Positions 1 through 10,257 of a DNA stretch of 64,000 bases are shown one piece after another. Where the stretch lies: assembly GCA_951329385.1 (NCBI GenBank), contig OX589594.1, positions 30,262,901 through 30,326,900 on the forward strand, read 5' to 3'. A model generated the notes under the pieces. That model saw nothing but the letters and a program-made list of their open reading frames with translations, had not been told where the DNA came from and ran no database searches. This DNA comes from Polia nebulosa (Eukaryota; Arthropoda; Insecta; Lepidoptera; Noctuidae). Position 1 is the first letter of the stretch, and each line of letters begins with the position of its first letter. Position numbers and translations under genes: made by a program.

Positions 1-176
1 TGAATTATTTCATCGCCACTGCTCTCAAAACGGTGAAGGAAAACATCGTGAGAAAACCAGCATGTCCTAGAACCAAAAAATCGAAGACATGTGACATCCA
101 TCAATCAGTGCCCGCGTGGTGGATTACGACCCACCCCTTCTCACAGAGAGGAGGCCTGTGCCTGATGATGATGAAG
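1..176 (+). repeat. Rep-A, RTE-like LINE/SINE 3' tail
   Basis: The segment from the window edge to the TGATGATGATGA run matches two other places in the window (18150-18330 and 23590-23765). They share phrases such as cgtgagaaaacc, cctagaaccaaaa and gtggtggattac. The (TGA)n tail is typical of insect RTE-clade non-LTR elements. A 71-bp truncated copy at 57611-57681 has an 11-bp target-site duplication, which shows the family moves by retrotransposition. The 5' part lies outside the window and no ORF remains. Confidence 0.6.
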
Positions 177-312
177 CACCTACAATAGTAGGTACTCTGA
201 ACGGGCGAATTGTAAATGTAGTTTTACACACAGCACATTAAGTGTGTTGTGTGTTATTAAGTTTCATTGAATGAGTTCCTAACAACAGAGTTGTGGCAAA
301 AGCCGCCTTTCT

Positions 313-398
313 ATCTCTACCCTTATAGCATTTATTTTTGGGCCGACAATAATATGATAGCATTTATTGTTGGCCCAACCAAATGCCAACAATAAGTT
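313..398 (+). repeat. Inverted AGCATTTATTGTTGGC repeat, left arm
   Basis: This block contains agcatttattgttggc followed by ccaaccaaatgccaacaat. It is repeated in reverse complement at 3243-3330, and both copies begin with ctaccct at their outer edge. The arms could be the terminal inverted repeats of a roughly 3-kb non-autonomous element, or two independent copies of a short repeat. I could not identify a target-site duplication. Confidence 0.45.
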
Positions 399-404
399 GT
401 ATTA

Positions 405-515
405 GAGTACATAGTATAAATCAAAGTTTCTCCTTTAAGTTACTCCTAAACAGCGCGAATTTAACGAAGAAGGTTTGTGAGTATAGTTTGTACCCGTGGG
501 GCCGGCCTCTAGCTG
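405..515 (+). repeat. Rep-B fragment (decayed retroelement 3' end)
   Basis: The stretch has the Rep-B order of phrases: ataaatcaaagt, then ctcctaaa, then gaaggtttgtg, then tttgtacccgtggggcc. Other partial copies are at 15985-16119, 29980-30160 and 41935-42062. It is non-coding and much decayed. Confidence 0.45.
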
Positions 516-1690
516 GATATAATAATAGCAAAAGATGGTGGGTTGCAACGGTCTACCTATAATTAGATAAGAACTTGTACTTAGACTAACTGTAATTTAA
601 TATAAAAAAGCTATTTATTTTTAATGTTTTTGATAATCATATTTTTTTTATATTATTGCTGCATGTTCACCTTTAGAATCAAAATTAATAATGATGTATG
701 TAATGTTAAGTAATGTATCAAACACAATTTTCCTTAAATAGTGCTTTCATTTTCCAAGAACCTTCTATTCAATGTCTACTTAATGTCCCTTATGAATCAA
801 ACAAACATAACTTCCATTCACTGAAATTGGGGCTTCCACCCACTCAGGTACAATTTCGTCAACCAATCCTCAATGGAGACCTCACAGAAAATCTACGACT
901 ACTAAATAATAAAATCAAGAATATCTTTCAGCACCCCACTCAATATTCAATTGAAACTACCTACCTACAACCCACCGTACGTAGAAAGCAACACAAAATT
1001 AAATAATCGATGACACTGTCGTTTTTCTAAGAAAAATCGCCTCGGAATGACCCATTGCAATTCAACCGTCATTCTTATGTACAGAGTCCCGAGCATTCCC
1101 GGTCTCATATAGTCTGAATGTTGAATGCCACCGGGAAAAACCGCGGGATTCGGACCCGCAACTTTGACTACAATTTTCGGTCAATCTGTGCATAAATAAA
1201 CGGTCTCACATACCGTATTTACTGGGTATGTAGTTCCCATTGCCAATTTTTTTTTTGTAGTAGAGAGTAAATACGTAACGATTTAATCAATATTTACAAG
1301 ATTTAGTCGTTCAATCGTACCGCGTATGTCAGTCGACGACGCCGGCATTAAGGGAATTGGATGATAGTGCAGGGCCATGTCGATACGAATTTTATCGATG
1401 TTGGTTAGTTGTTTATGGGTTAGGTAGGATTTACTTCTTTAATTCTAAGGTATGGAATTTAAGACAGGGTTTTAGTAGCAATTTGATTTTAGTGGACATC
1501 ATTTATGTATTTTAGACGTGCTGAGACTTTGCTTGCAGTGGTTTCTTTGCAAATTCCTTTTTTCTACTATCCCTTATTATTACTTACAAATACGAGTATA
1601 TTAAATTCTAAAGTCATTATGTTTGAATGTTTATTTATAAAGGACATTTATATTAGGTAATAGACTTATATAAAACTTGGCAAACAGAAG
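516..1690. other. AT-rich DNA without recognisable gene
   Basis: There is no similarity to other parts of the window and no convincing ORF. A 97-codon open frame at 713-1006 has low-complexity codon use and no recognisable motif, so I treat it as chance. Confidence 0.5.
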
Positions 1691-1694
1691 ATCA

Positions 1695-1874
1695 GCCCTC
1701 TAACCAAATAACTTTTCTATTATCGTTTACGCTAACGTTTAGTACAAAATGTATGGCAATGACATTACCTGCGATAAGTCACGTGACAATTATCTACGCA
1801 GGTAATGTCATTGCCATACATTTTGTACTAAGCGTTAGCGTAAATGATAATAGAAAAGTTATTTGGCTAGGGAG
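1695..1874. mobile_element. Hairpin-forming MITE (MITE-7)
   Basis: Two arms of about 78 bp (1695-1773 and 1797-1874) are near-perfect inverted repeats around a 23-bp spacer. The arms contain acaaaatgtatggcaatgac and its reverse complement. A one-armed, more diverged relative lies at 42155-42250. Such foldback structure is typical of small non-autonomous DNA elements. No transposase and no certain TSD is visible. Confidence 0.65.
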
Positions 1875-2335
1875 GATTGTGCTAGACATATAGGATACTT
1901 TTTAGTCTTAGTACGTTTCCTTAGGATGATTACAGACGCTGCTACCAGGAGCTAGTATATTCAAGTTTACTCTCTTCTGTAGTATAATATCTAACATATA
2001 CTATATCAATTAATTTCATTACAATGCCACATAATAAACATTTATACAAATTATGCCACACGTAATACTAAATTTCAATCGCGTTGCACTACATTAATTC
2101 ACGCCTACCGCCTATCAATGTCTTCAGCGCCATTAAGCTTTCCAACTATATTATCTAACCAGAGATTTTACTTCTTCATAATCTTTTCTTTATAACAGTT
2201 CTTGACATACATATTTGAACTGAGACTGTTTAAAAAATACATTGCTCGTAGTAAAATAATTCCTCGTTTTGTGTTTCTTAAGTACGTTAAACTTATTTTC
2301 CAATATTTTAGACAGAATACGTCGTATTTTTATAT

Positions 2336-2515
2336 TTGACTAGAAATGGCCCCAGCTCTGCACGGCTATGTACACCTTATACACTTAAACCTTCCTCATG
2401 AATCACTGTCTATTGGTGTAAATCGCATGAAAATCTGTTCATAAATTTTTGGGTTTATCGCGAACAAACAGACAGACAGATAGGATAGGGACTTTATTTT
2501 ATAATATGTAATGAT
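2336..2515 (+). repeat. Rep-B copy
   Basis: It begins tagaaatggccccagc and ends in ttttataatatgtaatgat, with aaccttcctcatgaatcac and cgaacaaacagacagacag inside. The same order is found at 2990-3215 and 20128-20300. These are decayed copies of an abundant non-coding interspersed repeat. Confidence 0.55.
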
Positions 2516-2989
2516 AAGTCCTATAAAAACATTGAAATAAATTAAATATTTGTTATGACGAATGAAAATAAATTTATTTTATTTACACGTAGCGCGATAC
2601 TTTTTTGATAAGTGTAGAATTTATTGTTCAACTTTCAGCGGAAAATATATGAAAATTATGCGCAGGTATGTTTGAACAGAATTAAATGCACGTTTGAAAT
2701 AGCCACTTTTGTATGTTATGACTACATGGCGTTTGCCTGCAAGTTACTTCACAGACTAGGTCATAACGGCTTGCTTTATATTATGTCAGAAACGTTTACT
2801 TAGGTAATAATAATTTAAATAACATTATTTATTAATTTTCCTCGCTTTAAAACATGTGGACTTGCTATTGCACATAACAATGCAACGAGAGTTATTTGTC
2901 GGAATAAAAGTGATGTCGACTTTCTTTACTGAACAGTATTGAACATGGACTGAATTTGGAATAAGAGATTCAGGTTTTTATTACAAAAC

Positions 2990-3215
2990 TGGCGACCCAC
3001 CGCAAGCTTCACACAGATACAAATTATACACTTTCACCTTCCATATAAATCACTCTGTCTATCAGTGAAAACCACATGAAAATCCGTTCTGTAGTTTTTG
3101 AGTTTGTCGCGAACAGACAGATATCTGTAAACTCCCCAACAAAATTCCCGGCAGTGTCTGTTCAGATGAACAGACACTGCCGGGGATTTTGTTTTATAAT
3201 ATGTAGTTATAGATA
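2990..3215 (+). repeat. Rep-B copy carrying an inverted duplication
   Basis: It has the Rep-B order (ctggcgacccaccgc, accttccatataaatcac, cgaacagacag, ttttataatatgtag). Other copies run straight from cagacag to the ggactttgtttt end. Here a palindrome at 3138-3193 interrupts that path. Confidence 0.6.
3138..3193. repeat. Palindrome, 27-bp arms, 2-bp spacer
   Basis: The 27-bp arms 3138-3164 and 3167-3193 pair with one mismatch around the spacer ga. The right arm corresponds to the normal Rep-B 3' end and the left arm is its inverted copy. It therefore looks like a local inverted duplication rather than an insertion. Confidence 0.75.
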
Positions 3216-3242
3216 AAGGTCGCAACTTTGTTATAATAATAG

Positions 3243-3330
3243 CATTTATTGTTGGCATTTGGTTGGGCTAACAATAAATGCTATAATTTTATTGTTGGCT
3301 CAACAATAAATGTTGTTAGGGTAGTGGGCT
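3243..3330 (-). repeat. Inverted AGCATTTATTGTTGGC repeat, right arm
   Basis: Reverse-complement partner of 313-398, ending in agggtag, the complement of the ctaccct edge of the left arm. It holds an additional half-copy of the motif. Confidence 0.45.
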
Positions 3331-3827
3331 AGGGTCTTTACAGTATCTAAATCTTTTATAAAAACTTACGTTTGGGAAAATAAAGTGAAAGCAAAGATCA
3401 TACCGCTTCGAAGCAAACTAACACAATTTATGCAAAATATCGATATTACACTGCTCAACACTATGAAAAAACGAATTTATCAGTTATCCTTTGGCCCGCC
3501 GCGCGACGCTTCGTCGTAAAAGGTCTCAACTCGAACAAAACAACTGCAAATCGACTGGCACATGAATAAACTATGGAATGCTGTTGCGAACTCTTTATTT
3601 ATACCGATGGGACATCAACGGACATTTTAAAGGGGACAGTTTAAAATGTAATGTGTGAAGTAGTTGGGTACCATAGATTGTCTTCAGGTTTTAGTTATTT
3701 TGTACTGGTGCGAGGTTTTTGGAAGAAGCTCATGGTTTTAGGTGTAAAACGTTGGTTTAATTTTTTGAGTATAGTTTAGCTTAAATTCGTCATTTCTAAA
3801 CACCAACAAATAAATAAAAATGAAACC

Positions 3828-4060
3828 CTACATTAAGGCCCCTCTCGCGGTCCAGTGGCGCCCTCATTGAATAAAAAATCGTAGCTTATCACAGAAAATA
3901 AATATTAAAAAATCCAACTTCACGTTTGTTACAAAGAGGATAAAGAATTTTTACGTTGTTAAAACAGGTCTCAAAATGTTTCGTATCCAAAGTAGTAGGC
4001 AAAAGTGTCAGAAACGGCCGTTTTTGGCACTTTTGCCTACTACTTTGGATACGTTTTTTT
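3828..4060 (-). mobile_element. MITE-8, palindrome-headed repeat
   Basis: The segment from aaggcccctctcgcgg to the palindrome at 3982-4053 recurs in the opposite orientation at 61985-62203. Both copies share ggcgccctcattgaat, aaaaatccaac and gtttgttacaaagaggat. It is a small non-coding mobile repeat with a palindromic end. An ORF across it (3889-4116, minus strand) is a by-product. Confidence 0.6.
3982..4053. repeat. 72-bp palindrome without spacer
   Basis: Each half begins cgtatccaaagtagtaggc and the centre is aaacggccgttt. All pairs match except two near the middle. The second MITE-8 copy carries the same structure at 61985-62056, with a more damaged left arm. Confidence 0.8.
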
Positions 4061-4164
4061 TTGGAATTTTTGCTCGATCTTAATAATGGCAACAAGTAGA
4101 CGCTTGAAATGCTCACAGACGTTATATTGCTATATTCGCTAAAAAATATATTTAGGTAATAAAA

Positions 4165-4236
4165 TACAATTTGATGATACGGAACCCTTCATGCACGAGT
4201 CCGCCTCGCATTAGGCCGATTTTTTTGTATTCGAGA
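4165..4236 (+). repeat. Rep-D end fragment
   Basis: The string from acggaaccctt through cgagtccgcctcgca to gccgattttttt is the end found on Rep-D copies (for example near 44190-44225). Confidence 0.45.
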
Positions 4237-4337
4237 TGTGAAAAACGCCGTGGAATACACATAAGATATTTTGTACAAAGTTATTATTATTTATTGACAT
4301 TTTTTGTGTAACCGTTTGATTTCCCTAACTGCATCTA

Positions 4338-4665
4338 TCTAGCCTTTTCCCAACTATCTTGGGGTCGGCTGCCAGTCCAACCGGATCCAGCTGAATACCA
4401 GTATTTTACATGTAGCGACTGCCTATCTGATCTCCACAACCCAGTTACTGGGTAATACGATACCCGTTGGTAAGACTGGTTGTCAGACTTTCGGGCTCCT
4501 GACGACCGGTAACGACTGTAAAGATCCACGATTGACAGCCGAGACCAACGGCTTAACGTGCTTTCCGAGGCACGGAGGAGTCTCGGACCAACCCCGGCAA
4601 GCGTAGCTTAACCTGATGGATCGACCCGTGCGGCTGTTATTACTTTAGCCACGAGTTCCTCTCTC
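4338..4665 (-). repeat. Rep-C copy (TGAT-tailed retroelement)
   Basis: The block runs from ccttttcccaactatcttgg through ggatccagctgaataccag and agttactgggtaatacg to gctgttattactttagcc. On the minus strand it ends ggaaaaggct. The copy at 32440-32765 ends in repeated tgatt. Full or partial copies occur at 26985-27310, 32440-32765, 50410-50670 and 61365-61575. The simple tail on one side suggests a LINE 3' end or SINE. Confidence 0.65.
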
Positions 4666-5029
4666 CTCCTTTGATTTCCCTAACTAAATAAATATAATAA
4701 GAAATGTTTTTAGTCCATAACCTCGTACCTATTAGCCGACCAGCAGAACCGGACCAGTCGCAGTGTGACTTTCCTTTTCAAAGTATTTCAAAGGATTAAT
4801 TTATCTAGTTAGTAGTACTTTACACCCTACCTAGGTAATCTGACTTAACTACGAGTATTAGAGACAAGCCTTGCTTTTAATTCCCGGATTACAGCTAATG
4901 AATGGAAAACTATCATTGGACGGCGGTCTAGCTGTCTATTAAATAAGATTTTAATAATGTTGTGATCTAAGATTGGTACAGTTTTTATATTTGTATGAAA
5001 TATATTATGTATAGTCATTAAATACTTTT

Positions 5030-5503
5030 TCACAAAAACATAGAACCGACTTCCAAAAAGTGCAAAATAACTTTAATTTCGGAAATCGGTGTTTCTAGTT
5101 TTGTTTATTCGTATGTTTTGACAATGGGAAGTTAGTGATAGTGTGACGGCTGACAGGATAGAATGGAAGAAAAAAACGTGTTGCGCCGACCCCAAGTAAC
5201 ATGGGATAAGGGCAGGAAGATGATAATGATGATGAGTTGTAGTCCCATTAAGTTGTATTAAAACTACATAGAAATGACAGCAAATCAACTGTTGAACTGA
5301 TTTGCTGTCATTTTTTGAAGAGTTCCGTTGTATATCTCCGAAACTCATCATCAGATCTATATGAAATTTAATTGGGCCCATTTCGGAATAAACCCCTTTC
5401 GAACAAAAAAAGAATTTTGCCAATCTGTTTATATATGACGGAGTTATGCCCGAACATACATTAAAAAAAAATACAAACATCCGAATTGATAACCTCCTCA
5501 CTT
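5030..5503 (-). repeat. Rep-E copy interrupted by an RTE fragment
   Basis: Both ends are Rep-E: aaccgacttccaaaaagtgc at the left and tccgaattgataacctcctc at the right. The middle (about 5100-5240) is an RTE 3' end. A small inverted pair at 5277-5311, gacagcaaatcaa against its complement, lies on the Rep-E side. The ORF 5073-5501 (minus) merely reads through this composite. Confidence 0.5.
5105..5242 (+). mobile_element. RTE-a LINE 3' end, 5'-truncated
   Basis: It has gttagtgatagtgtgacgg, then gaatggaagaaaaaaacg, then cgccgaccccaagtaacatg, then gggataagggcaggaagatg and an ATGATGATGA tail. The same end is found at 25550-25660 and 26340-26635. In the longer copies this corresponds to the C-terminus of an RTE-like reverse transcriptase, followed by a short tail. 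The copy keeps only about 140 bp. Confidence 0.65.
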
Positions 5504-5525
5504 AATTATATTAAGGTCAAGATTA

Positions 5526-5932
5526 AGGCTAGCCGCTGACTTGTGATTTTTGTCACCGTGACTTTTTGTTACCCAGTCGAGTGCTATGAAGATACATGGG
5601 AGTGCGCTGATCATGGTGACGTGACAATACGGTGACAAATAGTTCCTAGGTGACTGAATTTTGAAGGATACTGACGTAGTTTAGAATATAGAGTGTAAAA
5701 TGTTCCTTGAAACAATCTTTCAGTGTATATGGGATGCACCCAGTAGCGTTTTTTTCGTTTCATTTTTCTTCTTATTTCAAGAGCACTTATTACAGCAATC
5801 TGTATGAAATTCATTACAAGAATGAGCGCGTTTTGTTGCCCAGAGACTTTTCAAGTGGGCGCATCGTGGGTGACAGTAGGTGACAGTGACAAAAAGTCAC
5901 GGTGATAAGAATCACAAGTCAGCGGTTAGCCT
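5526..5932. mobile_element. MITE-9 with ~45-bp terminal inverted repeats
   Basis: The left end aggctagccgctgacttgtg matches the reverse complement of the right end, and the match extends about 45 bp to the sequence caccgtgactttttgt. The interior is AT-rich and non-coding. I could not settle the target-site duplication. The minus-strand ORF at 5611-5814 is chance. Confidence 0.7.
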
Positions 5933-6460
5933 AAGTGTAAGTAGTCAGTCGTCAAATAAAAGTAAAGTATAAAAGTTTTATTTCATTTGGTAAGGTTTTT
6001 TTTTGCAAAAAAGCCGCACCTACACTATTTACAGGTTGGTAAAAAATGATAATTTTGAAACGGAATCCAATAATGTATATATACATTAAACAACATAATT
6101 ATGTATAAACGAAATTTATTTTAATACGGATAACATTGTGCTACGTAAAACGTTACGAGCGCTACGCCAGTCAGTCTAAATCAACTAAGTACGTGTAAGT
6201 GCTACAGAGTGCTACGCGAAATCCTTGCTACGCTGTAAGGCTGATCCAAATCCAGTTTCCTAATTTTCATTGCAAAATAAGCATACAAATGCCATATGTG
6301 TTTATAATAGTGTATAGTGTCTCACTGCTGTGTCATGTGCCATGTTTTGCCAGACACTCTTCGGACCAGCCTTCGTTGTGCGCGTCCAGGTCATCTCGCC
6401 ACTTTCTAGGCTGGCCTCGGTGACGCCGTCAAATGCCATATTACCTAAGTTATTTTTTTA
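5933..6460. other. AT-rich DNA without recognisable gene
   Basis: No repeat relationship and no coding signal is seen. The 74-codon ORF at 6199-6423 shows nothing recognisable. Confidence 0.4.
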
Positions 6461-6462
6461 GG

Positions 6463-6618
6463 GTTCCGTACCCGAATGGTCCAAAAGGAGCCCTAATGCT
6501 GTCACTCACGTGTCCGTCTGTGTGTTTGTAAATCGTCGGTCACAAAATTTTGTTACGAAGAATTTTTTAACTTACTATTGACATATGAACTTGAAATTTG
6601 GTGATAACTATTGTTTTT
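6463..6618 (+). repeat. Rep-D 5' part
   Basis: It begins agggttccgtacccgaatgg and passes through tgctgtcactcacgtgtccg to cttgaaatttggtgata. The same order occurs at 43994-44225, 57960-58385 and, on the minus strand, 48755-49247. It stops abruptly where Rep-E begins at 6619. Confidence 0.6.
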
Positions 6619-7150
6619 AACCGACTTCAAAAAAGAAGAGGTTCTCAGTTCGTCTGTATGTTTTTTTTTTTAATGTTTGTTACGCGATATCTCCGCCATT
6701 TGTGAATCGATTTTGATGATTCTTTTTTTGTTTGGCAGGTCATACTTCAGAGGTGGACCCATATAAATTTTATCGAAATCGATTAAGCATTTTTTTTTGG
6801 ACCCATATAAATTTTATCGAAATCGATTAAGCATTTTTTTTAAAATCAACATAAACAAAAAATATGTATACACAGATGACGTTTTGGCTGTCTACAAATG
6901 TTCAAATTCCATGTTATCTATTCGGGCATAACTAAAATATCTACTTTTACTTCTGGTGTAAATACAACAATAAAAAAAATAAAAAACTAAAAAGTGAAAA
7001 ATAAAAAACTTTTTTCAAAAAATACAACCGACTTCTAAAAATTGCAAAACAACTTTAATTTCGGAAGTCGGTGGCAAATAACGAAGAAACAAAAAAAAAT
7101 ATATACACCAATTTCCGAAATTAAACTTATTTTGCATTTGGCAGGACAAA
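6619..7150 (+). repeat. Rep-E copy with imperfect hairpin
   Basis: It starts aaccgacttcaaaaaagaag and contains aactaaaaagtgaaaaataa. It ends in two inverted ~45-bp segments (around 7024-7072 and 7105-7140) built on ttcggaagtcggtg. A short internal direct duplication, ggacccatataaattttatc, occurs at 6766 and 6800. Related copies are at 21385-21880, 47700-48035, 50765-51240 and 59675-60200. Confidence 0.6.
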
Positions 7151-7499
7151 TATATATATTTGAGTTTTAGGTGCTCCAACGTAACATTTTTGTTGGTATA
7201 AATGTATCTCTTAAGAAAAACCCACAACAAAAAACAAACAAAGGCAAAACACTTAGCTGGAAGATAAAATTTCTATCACTTCACAGCAACATTTAACAGA
7301 ACAACAAACTCCATTAAATCCAACTTGATACAAACACACAATAATATGAAATCAACTGAGCGTCTGTTATCAGAGGCTTACGGCGATACAAAGTTGCTAG
7401 GCGACTAGTTCCCGACTTGCGACTCGAACTGACTTCTCGAATGGTTAGGCTGACTGTCAACTGGAGCTGAGAGGAGAGGAGCGGAGCTGTGCCAATATT

Positions 7500-7640
7500 A
7501 AGGGTACGTTTCCACCTGAGCGGAGCGGAGTCGTGCATTAATCGTCCAATCACAGATGAGATTGACGCGATGAGCATTTCTATCATTGTAATTGGTCGAT
7601 TCCTACACATCGCCGCTCCGCTTCAGTGGACAAGGATTCG
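7500..7640. repeat. Inverted repeat with GAGCGGAGCGGAG arms
   Basis: The segment from cctgagcggagcggag pairs with the complement of cgccgctccgcttcagtgg, extending over tcgtccaatcac / gtaattggtcga. Arms are about 42 bp around a spacer of some 36 bp. It is more GC-rich than its surroundings and is probably a small foldback MITE. Confidence 0.5.
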
Positions 7641-7769
7641 CAAACTAGTTTAAATTCTCCTTCTACCATCGGACATCAAGACGCACTCCAAGTTACCATT
7701 CCCACCTTGTTGCTATTCCACCAATTCGCACTAAGCGTTTCCAAACGTCTTTCATAACGCCCACAGCAA

Positions 7770-7890
7770 AGGAGTGAAACTCTCCACCTGCGTCTGTGTT
7801 TTCGAACGCATACAACCCTAATCTCTTCAAAATTAGAGTAAACAGGCTTCTTCTGGGTAAGCTCGCTCCATCGTCGACTTTCTCTCTGTC
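7770..7890 (+). pseudogene. LINE reverse-transcriptase C-terminal fragment
   Basis: One frame reads SVFSNAYNPNLFKIRVN and then RLLLGKLAPSS. This is the same C-terminal motif seen at 21930-22140, 46141-46300 and 54882-55072 (FPDSYNLGVFK and RVNRLLLGKRAPSSTTS). The codon that should be Trp before the motif reads TGA. It is a 5'-truncated, inactivated non-LTR retrotransposon tail. Confidence 0.65.
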
Positions 7891-7899
7891 ACCTCTGAC

Positions 7900-8280
7900 C
7901 TAGACTAGAGTCAAGAGCACCCATGTCTTATAAAATAAAATAAAAAAAACCATGAAGAGGTGTGGGGAAGCAAACTGATCTCCCGCCGCCGTCCGCTGAA
8001 ATTACTCGTCACGTGAACTTGGCCTAGCCCCGTACAGTCCACGCTCCGCATCAGTAGACAGACACAGTCCGCAAGTCCGCTCCACGCCAATCAACAGGCA
8101 GCCTTAGCAGTCTTTTAAAGGGACAATGTCGTGATATCATCGCGAGACTGCTGTTCTGTTAGTTTATTTAGGAGAAGTAGCTTTGATTTTAAAATCTTGC
8201 TGGACGTTTTAGAAGTGTGTAGTGTGGTTGTTAAATAAATCTGTTTGATTATTTCGTAACAATGGGAGTGTAAAGTTTAT
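7900..8280. other. Unassigned sequence
   Basis: It holds a short A/T-rich run followed by a moderately GC-rich stretch (cccgccgccgtccgctg, ccacgctccgcatcagtag) that resembles the 7500-7640 repeat vocabulary. No ORF or RNA gene is supported. Confidence 0.35.
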
Positions 8281-8283
8281 TAT

Positions 8284-8806
8284 TTGACACGGTTGGCGCA
8301 GTAGTTGTGCGATCGCTGAGTGCTGCGCTGAGTGTCACGGGTTCGATTCCCGCACGGAATAGGTATTTGTATAGCCTACAGCTTAGACTATAAAAGGTTA
8401 TAGACAGAGTGTCAAAAGCCAGCAATCTGAAGTAACACAATGAGAAGCCGGCTTTTTTTTTATTTTTTTATTTAAAATAAAACGTTGCCCCACACTAGGA
8501 ATTACTCCTGTATCGTGGGTGCGTTCACAAACATGTATATTCAAGACACCCAGACCCGGAACAACTATATGTAGGTCATACAAATATTTGTTCCGTGCGG
8601 GAATCGAACCCGCGACACGCAGCGCAGCAGCCGAACGCTCAACCACTGCGCCAACTGTGTCGTCTAATATCTCGGCTTGTATCTGTACACGCGAAATAAG
8701 CTCACACAGACAAAATGAGAAGCGGAAACGTCATCGTTATGTTCTTCGAGGTCACTCACACATTTTAACGATCCTGCTTCATTTAATATCCAATGACGTT
8801 GCGTCT
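8284..8806 (+). mobile_element. SINE-1, tRNA-headed, split by a SINE-2 insertion
   Basis: The 5' head has tRNA-like internal promoter elements: ggttggcgcagtagttgtgc (box A region) and gggttcgattcccgc (box B). The body runs to agaagccggct, is interrupted at 8455-8672, and resumes at tgtatctgtacacgcg as far as ccaatgacg. A minus-strand relative at 58064-58257 lacks the interruption (agaagccggcttgcatctg on its sense strand), which confirms the reading. It is not a functional tRNA gene because the rest of the cloverleaf is degenerate. Confidence 0.75.
8455..8672 (-). mobile_element. SINE-2 inserted in SINE-1
   Basis: On the minus strand it has a tRNA-like head (ggcgcagtggttgagcgttc, then gggttcgattcccgc), a body with gttccgggtctgggtgtc, and an A-rich tail seen here as the T-rich left side. 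It is flanked by cggctt at 8449-8454 and 8673-8678, a probable 6-bp TSD. Other copies are at 28277-28487 and 45378-45590. Confidence 0.75.
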
Positions 8807-8915
8807 ATAACCTTTCATAGTCTAAGGCCTACAGATAGTTTTTTCGAGTCTGGGTGTCCTGTGTCATGTGAGTTTACATGTTTTTGAACGCGCCCACGAA
8901 ACAGGAGTAATTCTT
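8807..8915 (+). repeat. SINE-2 3' half joined to an inverted SINE-1 scrap
   Basis: The scrap gtctataacctttcatagtc is the reverse complement of a SINE-1 body segment. It is followed by cctacagatag, gagtctgggtgtcctgtgt and caggagtaattct, which is the SINE-2 3' half in the plus orientation. Confidence 0.5.
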
Positions 8916-9028
8916 AATAATTAACTCGACAATTATAAATACAAGGTGGAAACGAAAATATGAGGTTAAATGAAATTCTGGCTATACTCATCATTATGAA
9001 TAACTTTTAGAAAGAAAGAAAAAGTATT

Positions 9029-9071
9029 TTTTTTTATTTTGTTTTTTTTTTTTTTTTTTTTTTTTGTTTTT
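9029..9071. repeat. Poly-T tract
   Basis: A run of T with a few G interruptions. It may be the remnant of the A-tail of a minus-strand retroelement, but nothing adjacent can be assigned. Confidence 0.5.
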
Positions 9072-9289
9072 ATTTTACTGCGGGACCAACCCAGAATTTG
9101 CGAAAAAAAATCTGCCCCATACATTTATGTTTGCATAACTCGAGAAAATGTACTGAAAAGCAGATTACTTGAAACGAAAACTAAGCCAAAAAATTTGCAC
9201 ACTTGAAAAACATTGAATAACCTCGTAGTTACGAGTATTACTGTTTATTTTCGGTTAGTTAGTTAGTTTATTTTAGTTTATTATCTATA

Positions 9290-9545
9290 TGCATGAAAGA
9301 AAAATATCTTTACCTTACTAACTATATTTATAAAGAAACAAAAGATAAAAACGTTTAAATAACCAAAACTAAAAATATTTTCCAAATATATAAAAATGGC
9401 GTCGAAAAATTTCTCCGCATCGCTGTCGACTGGTAATGTGCCCAAAAGACTGGCAGCATTGCCACGTTGTATGGTAATGCAAATCCTCTGCTCAAGTGTC
9501 AACAAGCCATTTGGATAGTTCTTTGAAGAATTTGTGAGCACTCAG
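9290..9545 (-). pseudogene. LINE C-terminal fragment (IQRGNA motif)
   Basis: The minus-strand frame reads QRICITIQRGNAASLLGTLP, close to the segment at 44890-45240, whose sequence also encodes IQRGNAxSxxGT-like residues. This motif lies at the C-terminus of proteins of one non-LTR family. The fragment is 5'-truncated and has no catalytic motif. Its 3' side is AT-rich and could be the 3' UTR. Confidence 0.5.
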
Positions 9546-10252
9546 ACCCCACGATTTGAAAGTTTTAACCTCCTATTATTTTTTTCTGCCAATCATCTTA
9601 CCCCAAAAATACACAATACACTCTCAAAAGGCGTCAAAGACAGCCAAAATAAAAAAAAAACTCTAAGTATGACAAGTATTCTTCAGTCAGTTTTGTCAGT
9701 TAAAGCGGGTAATAATGTGAACGATAGGCGGCGGCATAGTCTTTGTTCGCGCGTGATCAAGGGGCGGGCGAGAGCTTTGATGGTACTTGTCGGCTGATCA
9801 CAAGATTGGCGGCGTGGACCTTGAAGATGTGTTGTTGGGTGGCAGGATGTGTGTTTTATTAGGTATTCCAGTTGACCGTTATGATTGGACGATAATGATG
9901 TGAAGTGTTTTCTTTGAGTAAGTAAGACTCTCAATTAAGGCGCTATTAGCTGCTAATGACCTTGAGTGGTATGCTTGCGTGTTCTGTGCTGAGCTCACGT
10001 AACGCGTCGTACGTCCACCCAGTAATAGGACACGCCCATCTAGGAGCGCTGTCCGAAATTAGACGCATTATTAATTTATTACACATAAAAGAACAGGTAT
10101 TAAAATACAGGTATTACAAAACACTGAGACTAAATTATAAATAATTAAATGATCTTTAAAATGGTGAAGATTGCATAAAAATACGCTTTATAGTTTTTGC
10201 GTGAATCTCAATTTTTTATCCGCGTTAGATGTAACTTTACAAATTAATTACA

Positions 10253-10257
10253 CTATG
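10253..10257. other. BEL element TSD, left copy
   Basis: ctatg lies immediately before the 5' LTR and recurs immediately after the 3' LTR. The uninterrupted MITE-1 copy 4 reads caatgttataaaaatataat here, consistent with a single original ctatg-like target. Confidence 0.9.

Noticed and set aside
5073..5501. 142-codon minus-strand ORF as a gene
   Set aside because: It reads through a composite of Rep-E and an RTE tail in antisense.
8284..8350. tRNA gene
   Set aside because: Box A and box B are present, but the cloverleaf arms do not pair and the sequence is the head of a repeated SINE.
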